In this document: piece after piece, positions 5,274 to 5,330 of the stretch
How positions within the stretch are numbered: position 1 is the first letter of the stretch
How the letters are laid out: each line of letters starts with the position of its first letter
Origin: Legionellales bacterium
Lineage (GTDB): Bacteria > Pseudomonadota > Gammaproteobacteria > Berkiellales > Berkiellaceae
Assembly: GCA_023266435.1 (NCBI GenBank)
Contig: JAHFQF010000131.1
Span: 1-5,330, forward strand
Direction of reading: 5' to 3'
Length of the DNA: 5,330 nt
Translations under genes and position numbers: made by a program
Notes under the pieces: generated by a model
Told to the model about the DNA's origin: nothing
Databases searched by the model: none
What the model saw: the letters and a program-made list of their open reading frames with translations, nothing else

Positions 5274-5330
5274 ATGAGCCAATCATCGTGTAAATTTCAA
5301 AATCCGTTAAATCTGTGCCTTTGTCTTCTT
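5272..5330 (-). CDS. C-terminal tail of an upstream gene, probably flhF
   Basis: A frame open from the right edge ends at TAA (5274-5272), giving the tail EDKGTDLTDFEIYTMIGS. The stop lies 10 nt before the fleN ATG and overlaps its ribosome binding site, as expected for the preceding operon member. In polar-flagellum clusters the gene before fleN is flhF, the SRP-type GTPase that sets flagellar position. The 18 visible residues lie outside any conserved motif, so the FlhF identity is inferred from synteny alone. Another flagellar gene cannot be excluded. Confidence 0.5.
   Translation of the reverse strand, partial: EDKGTDLTDFEIYTMIGS

Overview
The window is a stretch of a moderately AT-rich genome (roughly 40% GC by eye). 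It carries the distal part of a flagellar regulation and chemotaxis operon, entirely on the minus strand. The order, read right to left, is [end of an upstream gene, flhF by position] - fleN/flhG - fliA - cheY - cheA-like - DUF2802-like. This is the backbone of the polar-flagellum cluster of gammaproteobacteria such as Pseudomonas, Vibrio and Shewanella. The AT-richness and the stripped-down locus would suit a reduced or host-associated gammaproteobacterium, for example Legionellales, but that placement is only an inference.

Layout by region. Positions 5330-5272 hold the C-terminal tail of an upstream gene. Positions 5261-1819 hold five genes packed with overlaps or near-overlaps (TGATG, a possible 10-nt overlap, ATTGA and ATGA junctions), so they are almost certainly one translationally coupled operon. 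Positions 1751-585 hold an unrecognised four-pass membrane protein with a long periplasmic coiled coil and two cytoplasmic zinc ribbons. It follows the operon by 67 nt and ends inside a clear rho-independent terminator (563-586). Positions 172-562 hold no convincing gene, but they contain several hairpins, including a perfect 11-bp stem with a GNRA-type loop. They also contain a good sigma70-type promoter (266-294) facing left. That promoter serves the 5' end of an unrecognised gene (171-1) cut by the window edge.

How the genes work together. FlhF (if that is the upstream gene) and FleN set flagellar position and number. FliA directs late flagellar and chemotaxis transcription. CheY, when phosphorylated, binds the flagellar switch. 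The striking point is the kinase. The cheA-like gene encodes only 363 residues: a complete His-phosphotransfer domain (P1), a short Lys/Asn-rich linker and a complete HATPase domain (P4). The CheY-binding P2 domain, most of the P3 dimerisation helices and the entire CheW-like P5 domain are missing. No cheZ, cheB, cheW, motCD or ParA-type gene lies between cheY and the DUF2802 gene, where Pseudomonas-type clusters carry them. Either the chemotaxis module is decaying here, or it has been rewired so that a minimal P1-P4 kinase feeds an otherwise fully conserved CheY without a conventional receptor-CheW array. This is the observation most worth following up.
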